From contig QRFJ01005868.1 of assembly GCA_006176705.1 (NCBI GenBank), forward strand, positions 336,501 through 400,500: 64,000 nucleotides of DNA, read 5' to 3'. Source of the DNA: Cocos nucifera. Taxonomy: Eukaryota > Streptophyta > Magnoliopsida > Arecales > Arecaceae. Position 1 is the stretch's first letter. Each line of letters begins with the position of its first letter. Position numbers and translations under genes: made by a program. The notes under the pieces were generated by a model that worked only from the letters and a program-made list of their open reading frames with translations, ran no database searches and was not told where the DNA came from. Positions 46,087 to 57,289 of the stretch are shown one piece after another.

Positions 46087-47995
46087 TGTCCTCTGAAGAA
46101 TCCAAATCAACTGGTTCTGGAAGCTCGATCCATTTGGCTTTAATGGATCCTTCCCATAAGAACCCCAAACTTATAGAAGTACCTCGATCATTCTTCATCC
46201 CCGATACTATCCCATGCAGACTTCGATCGAAAGATCTTTCACTGATTAGTATTCAATTTGGAGTTCCTTTCGATTACGAACTTGAACTCCCTAGTCCTAG
46301 CGATCGAGCCTATTTTTCTTCTTCTGATTGGACTTGTTTGTATGTTGAAACCCTCCAGATAGGACTTCGACTATTCTTATCTTCTTTTATAATCAACTTA
46401 TTTAAATTCTTAAATATTTTGTTTATCGCTATGGCACCAAACTCTTTTAGGTTCATTGTAGGATTTCTCTCCTTGTGCGTAATGACTGACGTCCGACCTT
46501 CTATCTCCTTATTTCGTAACTTCTTCATCTTCAAACATCATTAGACCGCCAAAGATTAATGGTATGTATCTTTTCAGTTTGGTAAGAAGGGGTTACTCAA
46601 GGATGCCCCTTCTTTCATTCATAATTGAAAGAAGAAATCTTTTTTCGTCTCATGTCCTTTTTTAGAACTAGGACTTCCTTCCTAGGATGACATAAGAGAT
46701 TTGATCCATCGAGCCTCCGAACTTGAGAAAGAGGATCGAGACTCAGCCAATAAGCTAAAAAACTACCAAGCTCCCCCAATCTCCAAGCTGCTAGATGATC
46801 AGACCTTATTTGACTTTGGTCTTAGTCCTCTCAATCTGGCAAGTAGTTCTTTGTAGTCCATCAATTATGCATGATCTCTTTTCTTTCTCTAACTTTGATT
46901 TTTTTCTTTGCAAAAATGACTTATGAGGAGAGGAATCACCTGGCCAGAAGGATCAAGTTCCTCAAGAGAAAGGAAAACTCCACCAAAAAAATATCGAAGA
47001 AGGCTCACACTGATGAGCCGATCCCGACCATGTCGATCTAGACAGCGCCCATCCCAGAGGCCAATGTGGCAGCACCAACTCCAACCTTGCACCAAGAGGA
47101 CGCAGCCCCCGCACCTTTCGAGCAGTGCAAGATCATTGAGAAGAAGAAGAAGAAAAAGAATGCTATCAGAAAAAGAATAAGAAGGACAGTCGAAAACTCG
47201 AGTGGCAAGGGCTCTGGTCAAGAGCGAGCTTTCTTAGATGATCGGAAGGTCGTCCAATTTCTGATGAAGGATAGCATCCTCCCATACATTGTTGATAAAA
47301 TGATTGGAAAGAAGGATGTTGAAAGATTTGACGAGTCCTTCGCTGCCTTCCTCGAGGTAATTAATACCTTCAAGCTTGATCGAATGCGAGATGTACTTCC
47401 AGAGTTCTAACTTAATTTTCTTCTATCTTGCAGCTGGGATATTACTTGTTTGCCCATTCGAAGGTATCCGATCTCCGCTAAGTCGAGTTCTCCAAGGCCC
47501 TTTGTGAGGCTTAGACAGAGATAGAAAAAATTCAGACTGAGGTTAATCATTTGAAGGCGGTCTCAAAGGAACAAACTATGGAGGTCGATCGCCTTTGAGA
47601 GGCATTGAGGAGAGAAGAGGAGATTTTTGTGGAGCTGAGGGTGGTCTTGACTCTTTCAGAGGACAAAAGAAAGAAGACTGAAGAGGAAGTCAGTGCTGAG
47701 AGGGAGTAGGCTATCAAGGCCTTCAAGTCCTCCAAAGCAATGGAAGACATCAAGATTTTCTTCACCTAGAAAGCTTTTTTGGAGGGATTTGAGATCTGCA
47801 TGAGGAGGATTGCGAAGAACTTTCTAGAGATAGATCTTGATCTTCTGATAGACAAGTCCAGCGAAGAAGCCGATCCTTCTAATGCTAGGGCTACCTCTCC
47901 TATTACCAAACTCGCCCCTGAAGCTTGAGGACCTGAGGCCACAAGGAATGCACCGACCTCACCTACTGCTGAATCGATCGAGGTCAAAAATTTTT
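46087..47995 (+). pseudogene. antisense ORF 1 of element C (PF04195-like plus coiled coil)
   Basis: ATG at 46087 (MSSEESKSTGSGSS). The first exon-like stretch to 46,540 has the PF04195 pattern: FGVPFDYELELPSPSDRAY, LQIGLRLFLSSFIINLF, APNSFRFIVGFLSLC. A decayed middle follows. From 46,917 the sequence reads MTYEERNHLARRIKFLKRK with a basic Lys run (KIIEKKKKKKNAIRKR), then DSILPYIVDKMIGKKDVERFDESFAAFLE, a GT-AG intron (about 47,356-47,433, ending TTGCAG), and a coiled-coil part to about 47,760. The last part is acidic, ending near 47,995. Several TAG stops are of CAG-to-TAG type. The partner in element B (4899-7290) has the same domain order. Confidence 0.7.
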
Positions 47996-48114
47996 GATTA
48001 CTTGTATTTTTCTTTCTTTTCTTTTTGGTGTACTCAAACATTTTAAGAAATGAAAATGAACTTCTTTCCTCTTTACATTTGTGCTATGGCGAATGTTATT
48101 TAGAGTCCCTTTAG

Positions 48115-49018
48115 TAACCAGAGTCAAGGTCCATTATCCTCAACTAACGTCGAGCCCTTGCCCCATGGGATCCCTCTGAAATCAATAGTCAAGAATTATA
48201 AGAGAAAAATTCACCATCTGAAGAAGAAGCTAAAGAAGATGGAGGATGAGCTTCAGAAATTTAGGAAGAATACTTCTGAGGCAATAATTGAAGTCACCCA
48301 CCTCCGCAAGCTTCACATGAAGAATTCTGCAAGCTTCAGCATCAAGAAGAGCATCTTCAAGAGAAAATTAGCTGAGCTTAGAAAGAGCACCAGTGACAAA
48401 TCCTAGGAGCTAACTATAAAGATCAGTTTCCTCGAAACGGAGCTCAAGATGGCAAGAGAGAAGATCCAACTACTGGAGGGGAGCACGCTGTGGTCTACCG
48501 ATAAGGCTCAGCATGAATGAGATTGGTCCTAAAAATTTTTCGCACTCCAGAAGCAGTGGTTTGACATCGAGTCTGCCTATGAGACCTACCAGATAGGCTG
48601 GTGCGGTAGGATATTCAAACTTGAGCAACAGCTCCGAACTACCAACAGCGAGGTGGCTTGGCTTCAGCGGTAGCTCATCGATAGCTATCGATCTGGTACC
48701 AATAGAGAGTCGGAGGAGATTGCTTCTTTGAAGAAGATCATGGGCGAACTCTCAAAATCAATCGAAACTGAGAAAGTCGAAGTTCAGCGGTTGAAGCTTC
48801 AGTTGATTTATGAACAGCAAGATGTCAAAGATGCTGAAGCTGAAACTAAAGTTCTGAAGAAAAGGCTATGGACGTCAGAAGAAAATTATCAATAGACTGA
48901 CATGATATTCCATGATAACCTGATGAGAAGGAAGGAGCTAGAGAAAGAGATTGTTAGCCTAAAAGAATCTTTAGTGATGGCCAGCAATCCAAAGTCTGAG
49001 GAATCAGATTTCTCTTAG
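48115..49018 (+). pseudogene. antisense ORF 2 of element C, coiled coil
   Basis: A second reading on the same strand follows after a short gap: HGIPLKSIVKNYKRKIHHLKKK, then long heptad-rich stretches (KMEDELQKFRKN, SIFKRKLAELRKS, LETELKMAREKIQLLEG, EIASLKKIMGELSKSIETEK, VQRLKLQLIYEQQDVKDAEAET), ending ...PKSEESDFS at 49,018. Stops at about 48,404, 48,520, 48,673 and 48,894 interrupt it. Element B has no match to this second unit, so it is either an exon of a longer antisense gene or an extra gene. No known domain was recognised. Confidence 0.6.
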
Positions 49019-49389
49019 AACTTTGGCTTTTTCTTTCTTACATTTGTAACCGTTCTTGCAGACCTTCATTTTGTACTTAACTTTGACTTAATGGAATGAT
49101 ACCTTTCTTCATTTTTACTCTGAGTTAGTTGAATGTCTGTTGACATCTCTGACTTCTTTTTTCCTCTCTTTCACTTTTTTTTTTGGTGGTCTTATGGACC
49201 TCGGCTTTGCAAAGGACCTCGACATCAATAAAGAAATGCTTTCTTCAGTCATCTTTTTTATTTTGCTTGGATTAATTTGATATCCATTGGTTTCTCTATT
49301 TTCTCCACATTGCTTTCTATTGAAATGGTTTTTGAAGATTGATTTTTCTTTCATCTTTTCATAATTGGAGATCCTTACCCATGCTTGGT
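49019..49389. other. 3' untranslated part of the antisense gene in element C
   Basis: Mostly T-rich on the plus strand, with no recognised domain. It leads into the tandem array. Confidence 0.4.
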
Positions 49390-49778
49390 TGAGGTTATTT
49401 TTTCATTTTCAGCTTAGTTGATTTTTCTTGGGCCCTTTATCAAGACAAGACCCTTCCCTACTCTTGATGAGGTTGGCCTTTACTTTGCCCCCCCCCATTA
49501 GGATGAGATCCTCCTCCTATTCCTGATGGGATAGGTTTCTATTTTTGCCAAGGCAGAGTCTTCCTTCCATCTTGGTTAATTGGAGGTCTTTATTTGCATC
49601 GGGATGAGGTTCTCCTCCTATTCCCGTTGGTGCGATAAAGGCTCGATAGGGCTGTTGATAGGGGCCTCTACCCTCTTCCAATTTTATATAACCGAAGGTC
49701 TTTATCTTACTCGAGTTAGGATGGGATTCTTCTCCTATTCCTAACAGAACTTTAGGGATGCATAAGGATAATTGGAAG
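49390..49778. repeat. tandem array in element C, left part
   Basis: Degenerate units containing GGATGAG(A/G)TTCTCCTCCTATTCC(T/C) and TAGGGATGCATAAGG. They match the units at 52,661-53,160. The array is interrupted after TTGGAAG by the LTR-type insertion at 49779. Confidence 0.72.
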
Positions 49779-52660
49779 TATTGAAAATGTGTCTCAAAGT
49801 CAATCATCAGTCTATTGACGGTTGGACCATATATTTATAATTGTATATGAATTATAAATTAATAAAAATTATTTTGACATTTTTCATCATAAATTCTATT
49901 ATCTTTTAATGAACTCCTGTATTGTGATGAAGTCCTTAGGACTATCTAGATTCGGTAAAAGATGATTTATCATTTAGTCCTTAAATAGTTCACAATCAAA
50001 TTATACGTTATTACTTAAGACGACAATGTTTATCAAGTATAGATCGTTGTATGTCATATAGGTTGGTTGTCCTCATAACCAAGGAGTGTTGAGACACTGA
50101 TATGGCATGCAAGTAAAATATATGGGTACATCTGCACTGAATATGACCAACTCCGAAGCTTTTCTTCTGTCAAGATTAGCTTCGATGGAATATGGGTATA
50201 AATGTTCCTCTAATCTGAGATCACCATGATGACTTTTAAGCAACTCACTATATTTTGATGCTGGACTATCTGAATTTTTAATTCAGTGATGGAAGATTTT
50301 TGGGCACAGTCAAGTACTTATGGAGTCGGTGCGTGTATCAAGATGGGATTGATCACTCCTAATTTCAGGAGCTATGTTCAATTGTGTTTCAATTTAGCAA
50401 AATCTTGATCAGGATAGTCTTAGTGAGGAGTCACGAGACTAATTGCTTTGAGATACGATATGGATGTATTTTTTAGGATTGACAGTCTAACCCTAAGTCA
50501 TCTATTACATAGAGATCATAGGAATGAATTATACGATAACCATATTCGCATAGGTTCTGAATATTATGATTATAATTATTCGACCTATTTGGACATCGGG
50601 TACCATTGCTAGATGGTCACTTCGATTAGTATAGAAATTAGTTTCTATGCTTCCAACTTAGGTTCGGACCTGCGAGATCACATACATTAGAAGTTTCTAT
50701 CTGATTTGATGGCTAATCAAGAGTCTCATTGATATGAAACTCTATGGTCAAGAGTCCCATGGACTGGAACTCTATGACCAAGAGTCCTATTGGACTAGGA
50801 CTCTGAGTTTGACTTATCTGATACTCTCTGATCAAGTTCCATTGGTCTGGAACTTTATGGTCAAAGAGTTTCACTGGACTGAAACTCTATGACCAAGAGT
50901 CCTACCGGACTAGAACTTTGAGTCCTACTTGTCTGGGACTCTCTGATCATGAGTTCTGATAATATAGGACACTATGGTCAAGAGTTTCACTAGACTGAAA
51001 CTTTGTGACCAAGAGTCCTACTGGACTGAGACTCTGAGTCCTACTCATCTGGAACTCTCTGATCAAGAGTTCTACTAGTCTGAAACTCTATGATCGTGAG
51101 TTTGATTCATTTGGGATACTGGGTTCAAGAGTTCTATTGATTTAGGACTCTTCAAGAATTTTATATTGATAGAACTCTGTTGCCCAATAACCCATTCGAT
51201 TTGGACTTTGATATTTTTTGAATGATTAATTAGTAATTTAATTGCTGATTAGCTTAATTTAATTGAATGATGAGGATTCATCAAGTCTAATTAAATTTGA
51301 TTCGATTGAATTTGATCCGATTAGGTCATGAGATGACCTAATCGCTATGAAAGTTTTGACCATGATTTGATCAGGATGTAGATCTAATTAATTTTTAATT
51401 TGATTAAAATTTTATTAGATTAGACTAAGCCTAATTTGATTAGATTTAATTTAATTTAATTAAATCTAAATTAATTAATTTGGTTGAAACCAATTAGGAC
51501 CAAGTCAAATGATGTTTGAATTCAAATTCTCCCATGCGCCTACCATTTTTGACTTTTCCACTCTGCTTTCCATGCCCTTTCTTTTGTTTGTCGAATATTT
51601 TTTGAAAAATAAAAATATGCACACAGAAGAAGAGTCCTTCTACGTGTTAAACACAAGGGAGGGGGCGTTGGATAAGGATAAGAGGCTCATTTGATTTTTG
51701 AAATCAAGTGAGTGGTTAAAACCTCTCAACCACTCAATCCTTATTATTTTACATACGATTTTCTCATGGTATTCACATCAATAAATTATAAAATTTTTTT
51801 TATGTGTAGGAGAAGGGGTTAGTATTACATGATAAAAATTTTAGAATATTTGAACATCATTTTTTGATGAAAAAAAATCTTAGAGTGAAGATGAATAGAA
51901 TCCTGCAGCACTTTTCTTTTCCTTTATACCTCTCTTCTCTTGTGATTTTCACCTCTAAGGATATCATATTTTTAGATATGATCTAACTAGTAATTATAGA
52001 TCTAAAAGTTATCTTTCCATAAAAAAATTATTTTATAAAAAAACTCCACACAGAGAGGGCGTGATAGGATTTTTAGTGTGTCAAGGTTTTTGGGCCGAGT
52101 AAAATCCTAGATTTGAGAATCTAGGTTTGAATGAAGAGATCGAGTGCTGTGAGCATCGGATCGCCACCAAATTTAAAATACATCTTCATCATCCTCTAAT
52201 ATTTATATTTTAATTTTTAAAATATCTAAAAAATTAAAAAATATATGATCAATCAGATCGATTATGATCAGCCATCGAAGACCCCGACGAGAAACTAGCA
52301 CTCCAGTGGGGCTGATTGGGACCAGGAGCTCCGTGTGGACCAACCATAGAGGTCGGACATGTATGTGGCTATGATGTGATACCAGAGCATTATCTAGTGA
52401 ATTTAGATTATAGTGATCGACTACCCACGAAAAGGTATTATGTTTTGAACACGTAGATATAGTAAATAGTTTATTACATAGTTTTATTTTCAGATCTATT
52501 GATGTATGCATGCATATTATGTTTAGATCCTAATATGTAGGATTAAATAATCTAATATGATTAATAGATAATTAATTAAATTAATTATTTTTTACTGCAT
52601 CATTGCTATTTTAAAATATTTTTTGAAAGTAGTATGGCAAATCCTGTAATGTTTTCTTCA
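49779..52660 (+). mobile_element. LTR-type insertion (solo LTR or non-coding retroelement) in element C
   Basis: It splits the tandem array: the left side reads ...TTGGAAG and the right side AGAAGGGCCTC. GGAAG (49774-49778) and AGAAG (52661-52665) are a near-perfect 5-base target duplication. Ends are TATTGAAAATGTG (TG worn to TA) and TTTTCTTCA. It has no coding domain. Inside is a minisatellite (50,690-51,190) and, at about 52,380, TGATACCAGAGC, two changes from the initiator-tRNA primer site TGGTATCAGAGC. So it may be an LTR of ~2.6 kb followed by a short internal piece. Alternatively the primer-like motif is chance and the whole is a solo LTR. Confidence 0.68.
50690..51190. repeat. ~33-bp minisatellite in the LTR-type insertion
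   Basis: Units around CTATG(A/G)(C/T)CAAGAGTCC(T/C)A(C/T)TGGACT(A/G)GAACT repeat about fifteen times with variation. There is a higher-order alternation of 'ggtcaagagt' and 'gaccaagagt' units, one doublet being about 65 bases. Confidence 0.75.
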
Positions 52661-53160
52661 AGAAGGGCCTCTCCTCTCACCTCATCTTAAATTAATGAGG
52701 CCTTCGCTTTACTCAAGTTAGGACGAGGTTCTCCTATTCCTAACAAAATAGTAGGGATGCATAAAGGCCGTTGGAAGGATCTCTCTTCTCATCTCGTTTT
52801 AGATTAACGAAGCCTTCGCTTTGCTCAAGTTTGGACTAGATTCTTCTCCTATTCCTAATAGGATAGTAGGAACGCATAAGGGCCATTGGAAAGACCTCTT
52901 TCCTCATCTCATCTTAGATTAACGAGGTCTTCGCTTTGCTCAAGTTAGAAGGAGGTTCTCTTTCTATTCCTAATATGGCAGTAAGAGTGCATAAGGGCCG
53001 TTGGAAGGGCTTCTTCTCTCATCTCGTCTTAAATTAACGAGGCCTTCGCTTTGCTCAAGTTAGGACGAGATTCTCCTCCTATTGTAGGGGCACATAAGGA
53101 CCATTGAAAGGTTCTCTCTCTTCATTTCATCTTAGATTAATGAGGCCTTCGCTTTATTTT
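52661..53160. repeat. tandem array in element C, right part
   Basis: About five units of 105-115 bases, each with GAGGCCTTCGCTTTGCTCAAGTTAGGA, TTCTCCTCCTATTCCTAA and GGGATGCATAAGGGCCGTTGGAAG. It is continuous with 49,390-49,778 if the insertion is removed. Confidence 0.82.
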
Positions 53161-53299
53161 TAAATGAAGTTCAGTTGAGTTATCTCCTGTAATTATACAA
53201 TTTTGAACCAAAGAACATGGATGTCGGAAAGAAAGAGTTTTATTGAAATAAGATTACTAGTAATACATTCGTAGATTCTCCAAATTTTAGGAGCGTGAG

Positions 53300-54250
53300 A
53301 GTGTCGCTCCTCCGAGCTCCTTCAAATAATAAGTTTTGGGCCAGACGACCTCCTTGACTTCATACGGACCCTCCCAATTTGGTACGAACTTCTCTTGATT
53401 CTGAGGTTGCAAAATAGCCACTCACCGAAGTATCAAGTCTTCTACTTTAAACGCTCTACCTCTGACCTTAGAGTTATAGTAGCGAGCTACTTTCTGCCTG
53501 TAAGCCACCATCTGAACTTGAGCTTCTTTTCTTTTTTCTTCCAATAAATTATGGTTGGCCCTAAGATCTTATGAATTTTGCTGCTCATTAAACGTCACAA
53601 CTCATGCTGACGGAAGCTTAAGCTCTATCAAGATAATGGCTTCCATCCCGAAGGCCAGGGCAAACAGAGTCTCCTCAATTGACAATCTTTGGATAGTCCA
53701 GTATGCCTAGAGTACATGATAGAATTTGTCTATCCAAGTTTTCTTCACCGTTTCAAGTCTTGCTTTAATATCTTGCAACAGGATTCTATTGGTTACCTCG
53801 GTCTCACCATTTACCTATGGATGGACCACTGATGTAAAATGGTGAGAAATATTTAAGTCTTCATAGAACTCCAGAAATTTTACTTCGATAAACTATCGAC
53901 CATTGTCTATTATGAGGGTATGGGGTAGGCCAAATCTATAGATAATCGATTTTCAGATGAAGTTTCATATTTTTGCTAGAGGTTCAGCCTCTATCCACTT
54001 TGTAAAGTAATCAATTGCTACTAGTAGAAACTTTCACTATCCAGATGCCATCAGAAAGAGACCAAGCATATCCATCCTTCATTGCGCAAATGGCCAAAGG
54101 GCACTTAAGGGTGTAAGCTCGATGGCTGGTTGTCTTTGTATATTTACATTTCTCTGACAACGGTCATACCTTTTAACATATTTGATACAATCATGATGCA
54201 TAGTTGGCTAATAATATCCTTATCAAAGTAGCTTGTGAGATAGAGATCTG
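53300..54250 (-). pseudogene. integrase of element C
   Basis: On the minus strand, AIDYFTKWIEAEPLAK (about 54,020-53,975) marks the core. A later part reads FYEDLNISHHFTSVVHP, a stop, VNGETEVTNRILLQDIKARL with the conserved E, and the C-terminal domain reads VAYRQKVARYYNSKVRGRAF, VEDLILR and KFVPNWEGPYEVKEV (53,510-53,340). The zinc-binding part near 54,180 is damaged. It is better kept than the integrase of element B but still has stops (about 53,815 and 53,420). Confidence 0.8.
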
Positions 54251-54639
54251 GCATGCAGATGGCTTCCACAGATTTTTTTATGCACTTTCTATAGTGTAAA
54301 GTCGGCTTCAGAAGATCAAAGATATTTCAAAAATGGCAAGAAGTACAATATCTTGTATAGCTTACCTTCATACAGAATATATCGAAAGGCTTGGTTTCTC
54401 AGCTTTCGAGTTTCTTTCAGATCATAGGGGAGTGTCCCATCTTTGAGATAAGCGATCAATGGATCGATCCAGCAGGGCTCATGGTTGATCTGCATTGTAG
54501 ACTGTAGCTCTTCCATACTCAGACATTTCAACACTTCAAAGTATACTTTTTTGGGAAGTTCGTTGGGGGCAAGTGTGGCTAGCTTGAATAGGAGGTTGGA
54601 TCTAGTATTCTCTGCCCTTAGAATTGCTGAATGCCGAAG

Positions 54640-55040
54640 CTATTGAAGGCTAAGGTCAGGCTCCTTACTTTCTCAAGATACTTTATCATACTCTCCTTCC
54701 GAGCTTCATAACTGTCATTGACTTATCCCACTACCAACTATGAGTCATTATAAGTCTGGAGCCGGTCTGCCTCTAGTTTTTTTACTATCTTTAGTCCTGC
54801 TATTAGAGCTTCATATTCTATCCTGTTATTTATTGCAGAAAACTCAAAGCGTAGTGCATACTCAGCAATGATCCCTTTGAAATTAATCAGGATCAGTCCA
54901 GCACCTGCACCAAAAGCATTGAAAGAGCCATCCATATGCAAGACCCAAAAATCTTCAAAAAGGTCCATCCTTTCTTCGGGAGAGCTTGACTGCAACTACG
55001 GAATGCTGGCCTCATTCTGCTCAGGTTCGGCATCATCCGG
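54640..55040 (-). pseudogene. second RNase H (aRNH-type) domain of element C
   Basis: Open from 54995 to 54738 on the minus strand. It contains LHMDGSFNAFGAGAGLILIN, IIAEYALRFEFSAINNRIEYEALIAGLKI and TYNDS followed by a stop. This is the same extra RNase H-like domain as in element B, at the same place behind the first RNase H, and supports the Tat assignment. Confidence 0.8.
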
Positions 55041-55129
55041 GATTGTGCATTCAACTATAAAATTGATTAGTATCTAAGCTTTAATTGACGATCGAGATCG
55101 ATAGTTGATGTCGAACTCTATCAGCTCAA

Positions 55130-56430
55130 TATCCTACTTCGCTATTCTTCCAGAGGCATTTATTCGATGAAAAATTGCCTTGATTGATTGATCGATGAGA
55201 AGTGTTATGGTATGCCCCTGAAAGTAGGGCCGAAGTCTTCTGGCTACAATCAGAAGAGCGTAAGTTAATTTTTCTAATTTAGTATATCTGATCTTCACGT
55301 CTCTCAAGACTTGACTCATGTAGTAAATCGGCTATTGTACTTTTGCCTCTTTCTTGATCAGGACTGCTGCTAGGGCTACAGGAGAGACCGTCAGATATAG
55401 AAATAATTCTTCTCCAAGCTCGAGCTTTGCTAATAGTGGGAGTGAATCGAGATAGCTCTTAAGTTTTTCGAACGTCTGTTGGCACTCTGCCATTCAGCAG
55501 AAGTTTTTTGGTTACTTGAGGATCTGGAAGAAGGATATACACCGTTCGACCGACTTCGAGATAAAGCGGTTTAAAGATGCCACCTTTTCAATTAGGCGCT
55601 AGACTTTCTTTATTGATTTCGGGGTGGTGATCTCCTAGATTGCCTGGATCTTCTTTGGATTAGCTTCTATCCCCTGCCTCAAGATCATGAATCTTAAAAA
55701 TTTTTCTGAGGTCACTCTGAAGGTACATTTAGTCAGGTTCAGCTTCATCTTGTGCCTTCGAAGGGCAGTGAAGGTCTCTTCAAGGTTGGCAATGTGATTG
55801 AACGAGGTCCGGCTCTTGACAAGTATATCGTCCACATAGACTTTCATGTTGCGATCGATCTACTTCTTGAAGATCTTATTGATCAGGTGTTGATAGATTG
55901 CGCCTGTATTTTTAAGCTCGAAGGGTATGACTCTAAAACAATAAAAACTATGGTCAGTAATAAAAGCAGTTTTCTCCTCGTCCTCTAGTATCATTCGAAT
56001 TTGATTGTAGCCAGAGAAGGCATCCATGAAGGTGAGGAGCTCATGGCCCGAGGTTGCATCCACTAGTTGATTAATTCTGGGTAAGGGATAGCTATCCTTT
56101 GGGCAGACCTTGTTCAGCTTCTTGAAGTCGATACATATTTTTTACTTGCCATTGGCTTTCTTGACTAGGACTACATTGGAGATCCAACTCGGATAGTGGA
56201 CTTCTCAAATGAATCCGACTTTGAGGATCTTATCTATTTTCTTCGCTATTGCCTTCTGCCTTTTTGGTGCATGACCCTAAATTTTTTCTTTCACTGGCCT
56301 GTATTTAGGATCGATAGCCAATCGATTCTTCATGACTTCGGCATCAATTTCTGGCATGTCTGCTGGGATCCAGGTAAAGACGTCAGCATTCTTCCGTAAG
56401 AAGGCAATGAGCTTTTCTCGAATTTCATCT
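55130..56430 (-). pseudogene. reverse transcriptase and first RNase H of element C
   Basis: In order on the minus strand: ADVFTWIPADMPEIDAEVM (about 56,395-56,340), CIDFKKLNKVCPKDSYPLPRI, VDATSGHELLTFMDAFSGYNQIRM (56,060-55,985), the catalytic VYVDDILVKS (55,845-55,815), LNLTKCTFRVTSEKFL (55,745-55,700), then RNase H with YYMSQVLRDVKIRYTKLEKL (55,330-55,265) and LRPYFQGHTITLL. Stops near 56,280, 55,857 and 55,635 break it. Confidence 0.85.
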
Positions 56431-56779
56431 TCTAAGTTAGAGCTGATCTGCAATGTATGTTCCATATTTTCATCATTCAGAGGGATAGTTACAAGATCTT
56501 TCATAGGCTTGCCCCGCTTCTTAGTAAGATCGTCGCGGACATCCAACCAATCAACTGAGCAAGGGTTGGGATGGCTATCCTTTTGTAAGATGATGGAGTA
56601 ACAGTGTCTTGCCAAGGCCTAATCTTCTCTGATCTTTTCGATTCCATAACTTATCGAAAACTTTACTTTCAAGTAGTAGGTCGACACTATAGTCTGGAGT
56701 GTGTTTAGATCTGATCAACCGAGAATTGTGTTGTAGGCTGATAGGGCCTTTACTACCAAAAAGTTGACTTATGCTTTGA

Positions 56780-57010
56780 CTCGCTTTGGATATTGTCCTG
56801 CAGTCATGATTAGTGTTATTGCACCATCAACTGGCATTGCATCTCCAGTGAAGCCAATCAATGAAGAATTCATTGGTCCGAGCCGATTATTGGGTATAGA
56901 CATTTGAGAGAAAGCATCATAAAATAAGATATTGACTAAACTTTCATTATTGATAAGAATGCGTCGTACATCATAATCTACTATGTTTAAAGTTATTAGA
57001 ATCGCATCAT
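56780..57010 (-). pseudogene. protease of element C
   Basis: Minus-strand reading VRRILINNESLVNILFYDAF, with the catalytic D-(T/S)-G worn to N-N-E. It is the same position and context as the element B protease (ILIDNESSINILFYSAF). Inactive. Confidence 0.65.
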
Positions 57011-57289
57011 TATACGAGAACTGAACTTTTTATGCATCTTCTTCAGTGAAAGCAATGGGCTCTTCAGTTCTCCATCTTTTAGTTGATCTTTCAGATCCGC
57101 CAGCCTTCTCCCATCGAAGTCCCCCAGAGATGGCATTGATGATGCCAAGAGGCAGCCGATCTTCCTGCTGCTCCTTTCTCTTTGGTGGCTCCGACTACAG
57201 CTGCACCCTCAGTCGATCTTCTTTCGTCTTAGATCGACACCGCAGAAATCGACCAAGTCGGCCCCTCCTGACGAGCTCCTCGATCTCAT

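Noticed and set aside
52373..52390. Certain primer-binding site
   Set aside because: Two mismatches to the initiator-tRNA site and no CA just before it. Kept only as a possibility within the insertion entry.
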